A DNA stretch of 50,425 nucleotides, taken from Streptomyces sp. JJ38. GTDB taxonomy: Bacteria; Actinomycetota; Actinomycetes; Streptomycetales; Streptomycetaceae. The stretch covers positions 5,001-55,425 of the forward strand of contig NZ_JABLSI010000039.1 of NCBI RefSeq assembly GCF_019303475.1. Direction: 5' to 3'. A program made the position numbers and the translations under genes. The notes under the pieces are model-generated. The model ran no database searches and had not been told where the DNA came from. It saw only the letters and a program-made list of their open reading frames with translations. Positions 41,317 through 49,348 of the stretch are shown piece after piece. The stretch's first letter is position 1; the number at the start of each line of letters is the position of its first letter.

Positions 41317-41967
41317 GTGCACATCGTCCACCCCAGCCTCGGGCCGTACCTCGTCGACCACAGCCGTCCCGCCGCGGACGACGTGCTGCGGGACCTCGCC
41401 GAGGAGACCCGCCAGGCCGTCCCCGACCTGGCGGCGATGCAGATCAGCCAGGACGAGGGCGCGTTCCTCACCCTGCTGACCCAGCTCACCGGGGCCCGGC
41501 TGGCCGTCGAGGTGGGCACCTTCACCGGCTACTCCTCCATCTGCATCGCCCGCGGGCTCGCCGAGGGCGGCCGGCTCATCGCCTGCGACCTCAGCGAGGA
41601 GTGGACGTCGATCGCCCGCCGCTACTGGCAGCGCGCCGGCCTGGACGACCGGATCGACCTCCGCCTCGGCCCCGCCGTGGAGACGCTGCGCGCACTGCCG
41701 CGCGAGGAGACCGTCGACTTCGCCTTCATCGACGCCGACAAGTCCGGCTACCCCGCCTACTACGAGGAGTTGGTCACCCGCCTGCGACCCGGCGGCGTCA
41801 TCGTGCTGGACAACGTCCTCCAGGAGGGCCGCGTCGTCGACGAGGCCGAACAGGGCGAGACGGTGAAGGCCATCCGCGCCGTCAACGACACCATCGCCGC
41901 CGACACCCGCGTCACCTGCGCCATGCTGCCCCTGCGCGACGGCGTGACCGTCGTCCGCAAGCGCTAG
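41317..41967 (+). CDS. class I SAM-dependent O-methyltransferase (CCoAOMT/MdmC-like)
   Basis: A 216-residue methyltransferase of the cation-dependent caffeoyl-CoA/catechol type. The SAM site is in AVEVGTFTGYSSICIARGL, followed by acidic LIACDLSEEW. The metal site is FIDADKSGY with later LDNVL and GRVV. Family substrates carry vicinal hydroxyls, and members in Streptomyces tailor macrolides, but none of those genes is here. GTG 41317 is preceded by GGGAGCGTC. It lies inside the T4SS-like block with no obvious link to it. Confidence 0.88.
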   Translation: MHIVHPSLGPYLVDHSRPAADDVLRDLAEETRQAVPDLAAMQISQDEGAFLTLLTQLTGARLAVEVGTFTGYSSICIARGLAEGGRLIACDLSEEWTSIARRYWQRAGLDDRIDLRLGPAVETLRALPREETVDFAFIDADKSGYPAYYEELVTRLRPGGVIVLDNVLQEGRVVDEAEQGETVKAIRAVNDTIAADTRVTCAMLPLRDGVTVVRKR

Positions 41968-42051
41968 GCACCGCCCACGCCTTCCGGGCCCCGCCTGGCC
42001 TTCCGGGCCGTCCGGCCCCGCCGTCGGCGTGCCGCCTCTAGGCTGAGACGC

Positions 42052-42264
42052 ATGACGGACTGGGACAAGCTCGACTGGATCCGCTCGTCCGACGACCCCG
42101 ACGAGGAGTGCATCGAGGTCGCGGTCGGCGAGGGCGATCTCGTCCACCTCCGCCAGACCGACGACCCCGAGCACGTCGTCACCACGACGAAGGCCAAGTG
42201 GAGGGCCTTCGTCCTGGGGGTCCGGAACGACGAGTTCGACCACTTCGCCCGGGGCGCGGGCTGA
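42052..42264 (+). CDS. DUF397 protein, orphan
   Basis: A 70-residue protein of DUF397 by pattern: W.RSS..PDEECIEVAVGEGDLVHLRQTDDP in the first half, and TTTKAKWRAFVLGVRNDEFD in the second. In Streptomyces these proteins usually sit beside an XRE-type regulator and function with it. None is adjacent here. It lies 84 bp after the methyltransferase and before the VirB8-like gene. Confidence 0.85.
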   Translation: MTDWDKLDWIRSSDDPDEECIEVAVGEGDLVHLRQTDDPEHVVTTTKAKWRAFVLGVRNDEFDHFARGAG

Positions 42265-42279
42265 GAGCCCCTCAGTTTT

Positions 42280-42363
42280 CGTCCACAGGTGTGGACAGCC
42301 TGACGTGCGCCGTCCCGCGTGCCGCGGATCGCGGTCACATCGTCACACTCCGCCCGTGGACAA
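42280..42363. promoter_or_regulatory. palindrome with DnaA-box-like elements
   Basis: GTCCACAGGTGTGGAC at 42281-42296 is a perfect 7-2-7 palindrome. Its halves read as DnaA-box-like TCGTCCACA (42280-42288) and, on the other strand, CTGTCCACA (42290-42298); a third, TTGTCCACG, reads on the minus strand at 42355-42363. It lies just upstream of the VirB8-like gene, so a regulator binding site for this operon is the other reading. Confidence 0.45.
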
Positions 42364-42448
42364 CTCTGCCCCGCTACCGTCGTGTGAGGGGACAATAGGC
42401 GGAAGGCGGTTGACGATTGACGGCGACGGGTCGAGGGGCAGGCGTTCC

Positions 42449-43285
42449 ATGAGCATCGGCGGCGACGGCTACGGAGACGAACGGGAGTACGCGGACACCC
42501 GTCGTGCGGGCACCCGCGTGCGCCTGCCCGAAGGGGAGAGCCCGGAGCCGGGCAGAACACCCGGCGTCCGCCCCGGGCGCAGCCTCGTCACCGTGGTCGG
42601 CGTCGTGGTCATCCTGATCGCCGCGATCGCGTTCGCGACCCGGGGCGGAGGCGAGAGCGAGGACGACGCCGAGGGCGGCGCCCAAGCCAACCCCACGGCA
42701 CCCTCGGGCGTCGCCCCCGTCGACCCCCGCGGCCCCGGCGTCCCCTCCGGCTTCCCCCGCACCGAACAGGGCGCCCAGAGCGCCGCCGCCAACTACGTGG
42801 TGGCGCTCACCGGGGACGGTATGTACGACGCCAGGACGCGCACATCCATCGTGGACACGGTCTTCGCCCCCGACCTCTCCGCCGAGCGGCTGGCCTCTCT
42901 CGACAATGTGTACAGCGATCCCGACTTCCTGCGACGCATCGGGCTGAACGAAGACGGATCGGCCCCTGAGGGAAGCACGTTCGTCTCGCGAGCGAACCCC
43001 ATCGGCTCGGATCTCGTGGCGTACGACGCCAGCGGCGGGACCGCCACCGTAGCTGTCTGGTACGTGACGCTGTTCGGCATCAGCGGCGAGGACTCGCGGA
43101 ACCCGGTCACGGAAGCCTGGTACACCAACACCTTCGAGCTGCGATGGACCGAGGGCGACTGGAAGGTCGTCGAACTCGAACAACAGGACGGACCGACCCC
43201 GGTGGGCCGCGACCAACGCGCCTCCTCCGCAGAGGAGATGGCTGAGGCCCAGAAGCGCTTCGGAGGTTTCACCTATGCGCGGTAA
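42449..43285 (+). CDS. single-TM periplasmic-domain protein (VirB8-like)
   Basis: A 278-residue protein with a charged cytoplasmic N-terminus, one membrane segment (about 46-63, VTVVGVVVILIAAIAFA), a Pro/Gly linker and a C-terminal globular domain (about 100-275). That domain looks like the NTF2-type fold of VirB8/TrbF in topology (a run of helices, then strands including GTATVAVWYVTLFGISG and NTFELRWTEGDWKVVEL). The start ATG is 42449. The gene overlaps the next one by 11 bases. Assignment is by topology and neighbourhood; a sequence match to VirB8 is not established. Confidence 0.7.
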   Translation: MSIGGDGYGDEREYADTRRAGTRVRLPEGESPEPGRTPGVRPGRSLVTVVGVVVILIAAIAFATRGGGESEDDAEGGAQANPTAPSGVAPVDPRGPGVPSGFPRTEQGAQSAAANYVVALTGDGMYDARTRTSIVDTVFAPDLSAERLASLDNVYSDPDFLRRIGLNEDGSAPEGSTFVSRANPIGSDLVAYDASGGTATVAVWYVTLFGISGEDSRNPVTEAWYTNTFELRWTEGDWKVVELEQQDGPTPVGRDQRASSAEEMAEAQKRFGGFTYAR

Positions 43286-44642
43286 CCAGTCGGCCGTTCG
43301 CTCCGCCACGCTCAGGCGCCGCTGGCCAGCACTCCTCGCGCTGCTCGGGGGAGCTCAGGGAGCGGCGTTCCTGGCCTCGGGGTCGGCCGCGGCCGACCCC
43401 ACGACACCTCCTGACGCCCCGGGAGCGAGCCCGAGCCCGGGTGAGAGCCCCAATCCGGACGAGAGCAACAATCCCTGTGACCTCGTCCGCGGAACCGCGC
43501 GGGAGTTGTGCGAGGGCGGCGAAGGGGGCGGCGGGGACGGCGGCGGAGGAAGCCGCACCCCGGAGGCGCTGGAGAGCCTCGACCCGCTGTCCTCCCTGGC
43601 CAACGGCTGCGCCGAGGCCGCCGCCTGGATCGTCGGCAAGCTGTCCGAGGCCGTCGAGGCCACCGCCGACGTGGACTTCACGAACGCCGCCTTCCTGCGC
43701 CAGTACGCCGTCGTCTTCGCCGCGTCCACGATCCTCACGCTCATCCTGTGGCTCCTGGCCATCACCAAGCGCGCCATCCGCGGCGTCCCGCTCACCACCG
43801 CGCTGTCCGAGGCCGTCGGCTTCCTCTGGCTCGTCGTGCTGGCCTCCGCCTTCACCCCGCTCGTCCTCTACACACTCGTCTCCGCCACCGATGCCGTCAC
43901 CGATGTCATCGCCACCGGCACCGGCTCGCAGACGGACAAGTTCTTCGGCACGTTCTCCGAGGCCCTCCGCTCCGGTGAGGACATCGGCGGCGGGCCGATC
44001 ATGCTGATCGTCGTCTCCCTCGTCTCCGTCCTCGCGGCGGGCGTGCTGTGGCTGGAATTGGTGATCCGGGCCGCCCTGCTGTACGTCGGCGCGCTGCTCG
44101 GCGTCGTCGTCTACTCGGGCCTCGTCGACAAGAACATGTGGTCCCACGTGCGCCGCTGGGCCGGAATCATGATCGCCGTCATCCTCGTGAAACCCGTCAT
44201 CGTCATCGTGCTCGGGCTGGCCGGGGCGCTCGCCGCCGACGACGGCCCGAACGCGATGGGCGCCATCGTCTCCGGTCTCGCCATCATCCTGCTGGCCATC
44301 TTCGCCTCCGCGATGATCTACCGCTTCGTCCCCGGCTTCGGCGACGACATCGTCCGGCACCGCAACGCCTCCGCCGACCCGGCCTCCCGCAAGGCCGTCG
44401 CCGCCATCGCCACCCCGGCCGCCATGCTGCGGCAGGGCATCAGCGCCCACAGCGCCCGCGGCAGCGGCTCGGGGGGCGGGCAGCAGGGAGGCGGCGGTGG
44501 CGGCGGGGCCAAGCCCGCCAACCCGGTCGCCGGTGGTATGGCCGCGCACAGCACCCGCACCGCAGCGCCCCCGCAGCAACGGGCCAACCCGACCGCCGCG
44601 CCACGCACCACGAACGACCGCACCGGAGGTGACCGCAGGTGA
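43275..44642 (+). CDS. polytopic membrane protein (VirB6/TrbL-like)
   Basis: A 455-residue protein with an N-terminal signal-like stretch (about 17-40), a Pro/Gly-rich outer segment, about six hydrophobic helices between 140 and 350 (including VVFAASTILTLILWLLAI and MLIVVSLVSVLAAGVLWL), and a disordered Gly/Ala/Pro tail. The multi-helix core with a long C-terminal tail matches VirB6/TrbL, the inner-membrane channel component. It overlaps the following VirB4-N gene (GTGA overlap 44639-44642) and is thus part of one translational unit. Confidence 0.75.
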   Translation: MRGNQSAVRSATLRRRWPALLALLGGAQGAAFLASGSAAADPTTPPDAPGASPSPGESPNPDESNNPCDLVRGTARELCEGGEGGGGDGGGGSRTPEALESLDPLSSLANGCAEAAAWIVGKLSEAVEATADVDFTNAAFLRQYAVVFAASTILTLILWLLAITKRAIRGVPLTTALSEAVGFLWLVVLASAFTPLVLYTLVSATDAVTDVIATGTGSQTDKFFGTFSEALRSGEDIGGGPIMLIVVSLVSVLAAGVLWLELVIRAALLYVGALLGVVVYSGLVDKNMWSHVRRWAGIMIAVILVKPVIVIVLGLAGALAADDGPNAMGAIVSGLAIILLAIFASAMIYRFVPGFGDDIVRHRNASADPASRKAVAAIATPAAMLRQGISAHSARGSGSGGGQQGGGGGGGAKPANPVAGGMAAHSTRTAAPPQQRANPTAAPRTTNDRTGGDRR

Positions 44643-46183
44643 CGACGTCCCATACCGTCGCGCCGCGCCGCACGTACACCATCGGGCGCTCCCGCCCGAA
44701 CGCCGTCATCGGCAAGAACCGCGAGACGGGCGAGATCGCCCTCATCGTCGTCGGTGCCTTCCTGGGCATGATGTGCGGTCTGCTGGTGCCGATGCTGTCG
44801 GTGCGGATCGTGCTGCTCGCGGGCTTCCCGATGCTCGCTCTGGCCGCCGTCTACGTCCCCTACCGGGGGCGGACGTTCTACCGGTGGATCGAGATCGACC
44901 GCTCCTACCGCAGGCTGCTGCGGCGGGGCGGGACGTACCGGTCGGAGGCCCCGGAGGCGGGCATCCGGCTCGACGGCCGGGAGACGGAGATCGGCGCGCC
45001 CCCCGGAATCGGCCGCATGACGTGGCTCTCCTCCCCCTTCGGGCCGGACGAGATCGCCGTCCTGCTGCACGCCGACCGACGCACCGTGACCGCCGCCATC
45101 GAGATCGAGGGACCCGGCGTCGGTCTGCGGGACAGCGAGGACCAGGAGGCGCTGGTCGACCGGTTCGGGACGCTGCTCAAGCACGTGGCCAACGGCGACG
45201 GCTACGTCACCCGGCTCCAGATGCTCGCCCGCACCCTTCCGGCCGATCCGGACGCCCACGCCAAGGACGTCGCCCAGCGCGGTGACGAGCGCGCCCCGCG
45301 ATGGCTGCAGGCCTCCTACGACCACCTCCAGTCCATGGTCTCCACCTCCAGCGAGCAGCATCGTGCCTATCTCGTGGCCTGCATGCACCACGGCCGGGAA
45401 CTGGCCGCCGAGGCCGCGACGATCGCCAAGGCCAACCGCTCCGGCGGTCGTCGGCTCTCCCGCGACGAGGGCCTGGCCATCGTCATGACGCGCGAGCTGA
45501 CCGACATCTGCGCACGGCTCGCCGAGGCCGACATCCGGGTGCGGCAGCCGCTCGGCCAGGCCCGGCTGGCTTCCCTCGTGCACGCCTCCTACGATCCGGA
45601 CCACCCCATCGACCACATCCAGGCGATGACCCAGCGCAACGCCTGGCCGGCCGAGTTGGACGCGACGCAGCCCGACTACCTCCAGGCGAAGACGCGCGAG
45701 TCCGCCACCCGCGAGCCCTGGTGCCATGCGACGGCCTGGGTGAAGGAGTGGCCGATGACGCCGGTGGGCGTCAACTTCCTCGCCCCCCTGCTGGTGCACA
45801 CACCCGACGTCATCAGGACCGTGGCCGTGTGCATGGACCTGGAGCCCACCGAGCTGGCCATCGAGCGCATGCTGACCGAGAAGACGAACGACTCGGCGGA
45901 GGCCAGCCGGCAGGCGAAGATGAACCGCACCGTGGACCCGCGCGACATCGCCGCCCACGGCCGCGTCGACCAACGCGGAGAGGACCTGGCCAGCGGCGCG
46001 GCCGGAGTCAACCTCGTGGGTTACATCACCGTCTCCTCCCGCTCGCCCGAGGCCCTCGCCCGTGACAAGCGGACGATCCGCGCGGCGGCGGGAAAGAGCT
46101 ATCTGAAACTGGAGTGGTGCGACCGGGAACACCACCGCGCCTTCGTCAACACCCTCCCCTTCGCCACCGGAATCCGCCGGTGA
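44639..46183 (+). CDS. SCO6880-like protein: VirB3/PrgI-type N-terminus plus VirB4 N-terminal part
   Basis: A 514-residue protein. Two membrane segments (about 32-53 and 55-74) open it, as in VirB3/PrgI. The rest (about 90-510) resembles the N-terminal, non-ATPase half of VirB4: EIEGPGVGLRDSEDQEALVDRF, SSSEQHRAYLVACMHH-type blocks, and a C-terminal WCDREHHRAFVNTLPF. There is no P-loop. The ATPase half is encoded by the next gene, so VirB4 is split in two. GTG 44639 follows GGAGGTGA and overlaps the previous stop. Confidence 0.8.
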   Translation: MTTSHTVAPRRTYTIGRSRPNAVIGKNRETGEIALIVVGAFLGMMCGLLVPMLSVRIVLLAGFPMLALAAVYVPYRGRTFYRWIEIDRSYRRLLRRGGTYRSEAPEAGIRLDGRETEIGAPPGIGRMTWLSSPFGPDEIAVLLHADRRTVTAAIEIEGPGVGLRDSEDQEALVDRFGTLLKHVANGDGYVTRLQMLARTLPADPDAHAKDVAQRGDERAPRWLQASYDHLQSMVSTSSEQHRAYLVACMHHGRELAAEAATIAKANRSGGRRLSRDEGLAIVMTRELTDICARLAEADIRVRQPLGQARLASLVHASYDPDHPIDHIQAMTQRNAWPAELDATQPDYLQAKTRESATREPWCHATAWVKEWPMTPVGVNFLAPLLVHTPDVIRTVAVCMDLEPTELAIERMLTEKTNDSAEASRQAKMNRTVDPRDIAAHGRVDQRGEDLASGAAGVNLVGYITVSSRSPEALARDKRTIRAAAGKSYLKLEWCDREHHRAFVNTLPFATGIRR

Positions 46184-46234
46184 GGACGCATCGAGAGCTG
46201 ACCACCAGATCAGTGATGAGGAGGCGCAGCCCCC

Positions 46235-47668
46235 ATGGCCGCGTATGACCTGCTCTCCACCGTGACCGACGCCTTCACGAGCTTCCTCTTCGGCAGAACG
46301 GAGACGACGCGCCTGCCCGTCCGCACCTCCACGGGCCAGGCCCAGGCCGTCTACCTGCCCACCGCGGCCCCGGGCCTGGGGGACTCCGGCGTCATCATCG
46401 GCCGCGAGGTCTACAGCGGGAAGGGGTACATCTACGACCCGTTCCAGCTCTACGGCCAGCAACTCCCGGCCCCGCACTGGCTGGTGCTGGGCGAGTCCGG
46501 CAACGGCAAGTCGGCACTGGAGAAGACGTACGTCCTGCGCCAGCTCCGCTTCCGGGACCGCCAGGTCGTCGTGCTCGACGCCCAGGGCGAGGACGGTGTC
46601 GGCGAGTGGAACCTCATCGCCGAGCAGCTCGGCATCACCCCGATCCGTCTGGACCCGACGGCCGCGCTGGACCAGGGCATCCGGCTCAACCCGCTCGACC
46701 CGGCCATCACGACGACGGGCCAGCTCGCCCTGCTGCGCACCATCATCGAGGTGGCGCTCGGCCACGGTCTGGACGAACGCGCGGGCTTCGCCCTCAAGGT
46801 CGCCCACGCCTACGTCAACGCGACCGTCTCCGACCGGCAGCCCGTCCTCGGCGACATCGTCGAGCAGCTCCGCCACCCCGAGCCCGAGTCGGCGCAGGCG
46901 ATGAACGTGGCGCTGGAAGACGTCCGCGCCTGGGGCCTGGACGTGGCCCTCGTCCTCGACCGCCTCGTGGACGGCGATCTGCGCGGCATGTTCGACGGCC
47001 CGACGACCGTCGGTATCGACCTGGACTCGCCGCTGACCGTGTTCGACCTCTCCCACATCGACCGCAACTCCATCGCCATGCCCATCCTGATGGCGATCGT
47101 CGGCGTCTGGCTGGAGCACACCTGGATCCGGCCGGACCGCAAGAAGCGTATCTTCCTGGTCGAAGAGGCCTGGCACATCATCAACAGCCCCTTCGTCGCC
47201 CAGCTGTTCCAGCGGTTGCTGAAGTTCGGCCGACGGCTGGGGCTCTCGTTCGTCGCCGTCGTGCACCACCTGTCGGACGTCGTCGACGGCGCCGCCGCCA
47301 AGGAGGCGGCGGCCATCCTCAAGATGGCCTCCACCCGCACGATCTATGCGCAGAAGGCGGACGAGGCCCGAGCCACCGGTCAGGTGCTGGGGCTGCCCCG
47401 CTGGGCCGTCGAGATCATCCCCACCCTCACCCCCGGCATCGCCGTCTGGGACGTCAACGGCAACGTGCAGGTCGTCAAGCACCTGGTGACAGAGGCGGAG
47501 AGGCCGCTCGTGTTCACCGACCGAGCCATGACCGAGGCCTCCGTACGCCCCGAGGACGCCGAACCGCACGGCCCCATGGACGAGCTGGACCACGCGCTGG
47601 AGACGGAGGCCGAGTCCCGCGCGAGCCGGTTCGACCGACTCACGCACGCGGATGGGACGGTGGCCTGA
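46235..47668 (+). CDS. VirB4-type ATPase (C-terminal half, separate gene)
   Basis: A 477-residue ATPase. Walker A GESGNGKS is at 86-93 and Walker B RIFLVEE at 305-311, followed by AWHIINSPFVAQLFQRLLKFGRRLGLSF and a VVHHLSDVVDG block typical of VirB4/TraU motors. It lacks the VirB4 N-terminal domain, which is supplied by the preceding gene. It would power assembly or transport at the inner membrane. AUG start after GAGGAGG-like sequence; 51 bp separate it from the upstream stop. Confidence 0.88.
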   Translation: MAAYDLLSTVTDAFTSFLFGRTETTRLPVRTSTGQAQAVYLPTAAPGLGDSGVIIGREVYSGKGYIYDPFQLYGQQLPAPHWLVLGESGNGKSALEKTYVLRQLRFRDRQVVVLDAQGEDGVGEWNLIAEQLGITPIRLDPTAALDQGIRLNPLDPAITTTGQLALLRTIIEVALGHGLDERAGFALKVAHAYVNATVSDRQPVLGDIVEQLRHPEPESAQAMNVALEDVRAWGLDVALVLDRLVDGDLRGMFDGPTTVGIDLDSPLTVFDLSHIDRNSIAMPILMAIVGVWLEHTWIRPDRKKRIFLVEEAWHIINSPFVAQLFQRLLKFGRRLGLSFVAVVHHLSDVVDGAAAKEAAAILKMASTRTIYAQKADEARATGQVLGLPRWAVEIIPTLTPGIAVWDVNGNVQVVKHLVTEAERPLVFTDRAMTEASVRPEDAEPHGPMDELDHALETEAESRASRFDRLTHADGTVA

Positions 47669-47669
47669 C

Positions 47670-49316
47670 GTGCCGGGGCACGGACATCCGGGCACCGTCC
47701 CCGAGCCCGGCCGCAGGCCGGGCGGCGGCATTCCGGACGGCCTGCTGGTCGGCCTGCTCGCCCTGCTGCTGGGGCTCACCGTGCTGGCCTGGACGGCCGT
47801 CGGGCTGGCCGGGCTGCTCGCCCACGGTGCCTGGCCGCACGGCATCGGCTTCACCCACACCCCACTGGCGGTACGCGCCCTGGTGACCGACCCCGCGGAC
47901 CTCGAGGCGGCCTGGCCCGACGCCGACCCCGCCACGCTGTCCGGGCCCGGCCTCTTCTGGGGCCTGCTGATCGGCGAGGTCATGGTCCTGTTCGTGCTGA
48001 CCCTCGCGCTGCTGACGTCGCTCGCCCGCCGCAGGGCCAGGCGCCAGGCGCGTCACGTGGCCCGGCGCATCGCGGAGGACACCCGTGGGGAGGCGCCACC
48101 GGGACAGCCGTGGGAGGCCCAGGGGGCGGCCCGGTCACACGCCTCTGCGCGCGTGCGGCCGCCAACCCCGCCCCACCGTCTGCACGAGTCGGCGCAGGAC
48201 CCGTCCCCGGCGAAGGCCTTCCCTCCGGACGCGACCCCGGGTTCAGCTCCACGTTCAACCCCGGCTTCGGCCTCGGCCTCGGACGAGCCGGGACCCACGT
48301 CGGTGACACGCTCCAACCTCACCGCCCACAGCCCCAGCACCGTAGGCCTCACCGGAGCTGCACGGCCCTCGCCGGGAACGGCGCACGGTCTGGTGCTGCG
48401 GGGCGCGGCCGACCCGGCCGAGGCCCTGGCGGCCGCCGAAGGCCCTTCCGTCGTCGTCACCGCCGATCCCGATCTGTGGCGCGTCACGGTCGGGGCCCGC
48501 GCAAAGTTGGGGCCGACGTACGTCTACGACCCCGGCCACCGCACGGACGCCCCCATGCGGGTGCGCTGGGCGCCGGAGCGGGGCTGTGCCGACCCGGCGG
48601 TGGCCCGGAGCCGCGCGGCGGCTTTGCTCGCACCGGTCCGCAGCCCTGCCACGGCCCACGCCGCCGTGCACGACGCCGCCGAAACCCTGCTGCGCTGCTG
48701 CCTCCACGCAGCCGCCGTCTCCGGCAAGCCGTTCCGCCTCGCGCACCGGTGGGCCACGGGCGCGTCCACGGCAGACGCCGTCCGCATCCTGCGCGGTGAC
48801 ACCGGAGCCGCCCCGGGCGCAGCGGGCGAGCTGGAGGCGACACTCGCCGCCCACCCGGAACGGCGAGAGGCCGCCGTCGCGTTGGTCGCCCACGCGTTGA
48901 AGGCCCTGGGACGCGTCCACGTCCGGGACGCCTGCGCGGGCAGGCGCACGGATTCCAGGGCGGTGGAATCCTTCGCCGCCGAAGTGGGCACGCTCTACAT
49001 CGTGGGCGAGGCCGTGGAAGCCCCACGCCGTCATGCCGGCGTCATGCCCTTCGTCACGGCGCTCACCTCGAACGTGGTCGAGCACGGCCGGCGCATGGCC
49101 GAACGGTCATCCTCCGGTCGGCTCGACCCACCAATCACCCTGGTCCTCGACGACCCGGCTGCCGTCGCTCCCCTGCCCGAGCTCCCGTCGCTCGTCAACG
49201 AGGCGACGGAGGTGGGCATCCACACGGTCGCCCACCTGCGTTCCCAGGATCAGGCCCGCTCCTGGTGGCCCGAGCTGGTGCTCGGCCAGGTGCCCCGGAC
49301 GGGCTTGGCTCGCTGA
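47670..49316 (+). CDS. VirD4/TraG-like coupling protein with degenerate nucleotide site
   Basis: A 548-residue protein. Two membrane segments (about 24-52 and 94-117) are followed by a long disordered region (about 135-235) and a TraG/VirD4-like domain. At the place of the P-loop the sequence reads GLVLRGAADPAEALAAAEGP with no GxxxxGK(S/T). The Walker B region is altered (LVLDDPA at 491-497, where LALDEAA is usual) though the following APLPELPSLVNEATEVGI matches the family. It ends soon after SWWPE, lacking the usual last part. It is probably a scaffold without ATPase activity. GTG 47670 is one base after the previous stop. Confidence 0.75.
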   Translation: MPGHGHPGTVPEPGRRPGGGIPDGLLVGLLALLLGLTVLAWTAVGLAGLLAHGAWPHGIGFTHTPLAVRALVTDPADLEAAWPDADPATLSGPGLFWGLLIGEVMVLFVLTLALLTSLARRRARRQARHVARRIAEDTRGEAPPGQPWEAQGAARSHASARVRPPTPPHRLHESAQDPSPAKAFPPDATPGSAPRSTPASASASDEPGPTSVTRSNLTAHSPSTVGLTGAARPSPGTAHGLVLRGAADPAEALAAAEGPSVVVTADPDLWRVTVGARAKLGPTYVYDPGHRTDAPMRVRWAPERGCADPAVARSRAAALLAPVRSPATAHAAVHDAAETLLRCCLHAAAVSGKPFRLAHRWATGASTADAVRILRGDTGAAPGAAGELEATLAAHPERREAAVALVAHALKALGRVHVRDACAGRRTDSRAVESFAAEVGTLYIVGEAVEAPRRHAGVMPFVTALTSNVVEHGRRMAERSSSGRLDPPITLVLDDPAAVAPLPELPSLVNEATEVGIHTVAHLRSQDQARSWWPELVLGQVPRTGLAR

Positions 49317-49348
49317 CTCAGCGGTTCGTCGCTCAGCGGGTGGTGACT

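Noticed and set aside
42052..42264. Antitoxin role for the DUF397 protein
   Set aside because: No XRE or toxin partner adjoins it; naming a toxin-antitoxin system would be unsupported.
44318..47983. 1221-codon open frame on the minus strand
   Set aside because: It is the antisense shadow of three T4SS-like genes; high GC at third positions leaves the reverse frame open. No family motif and no start context.
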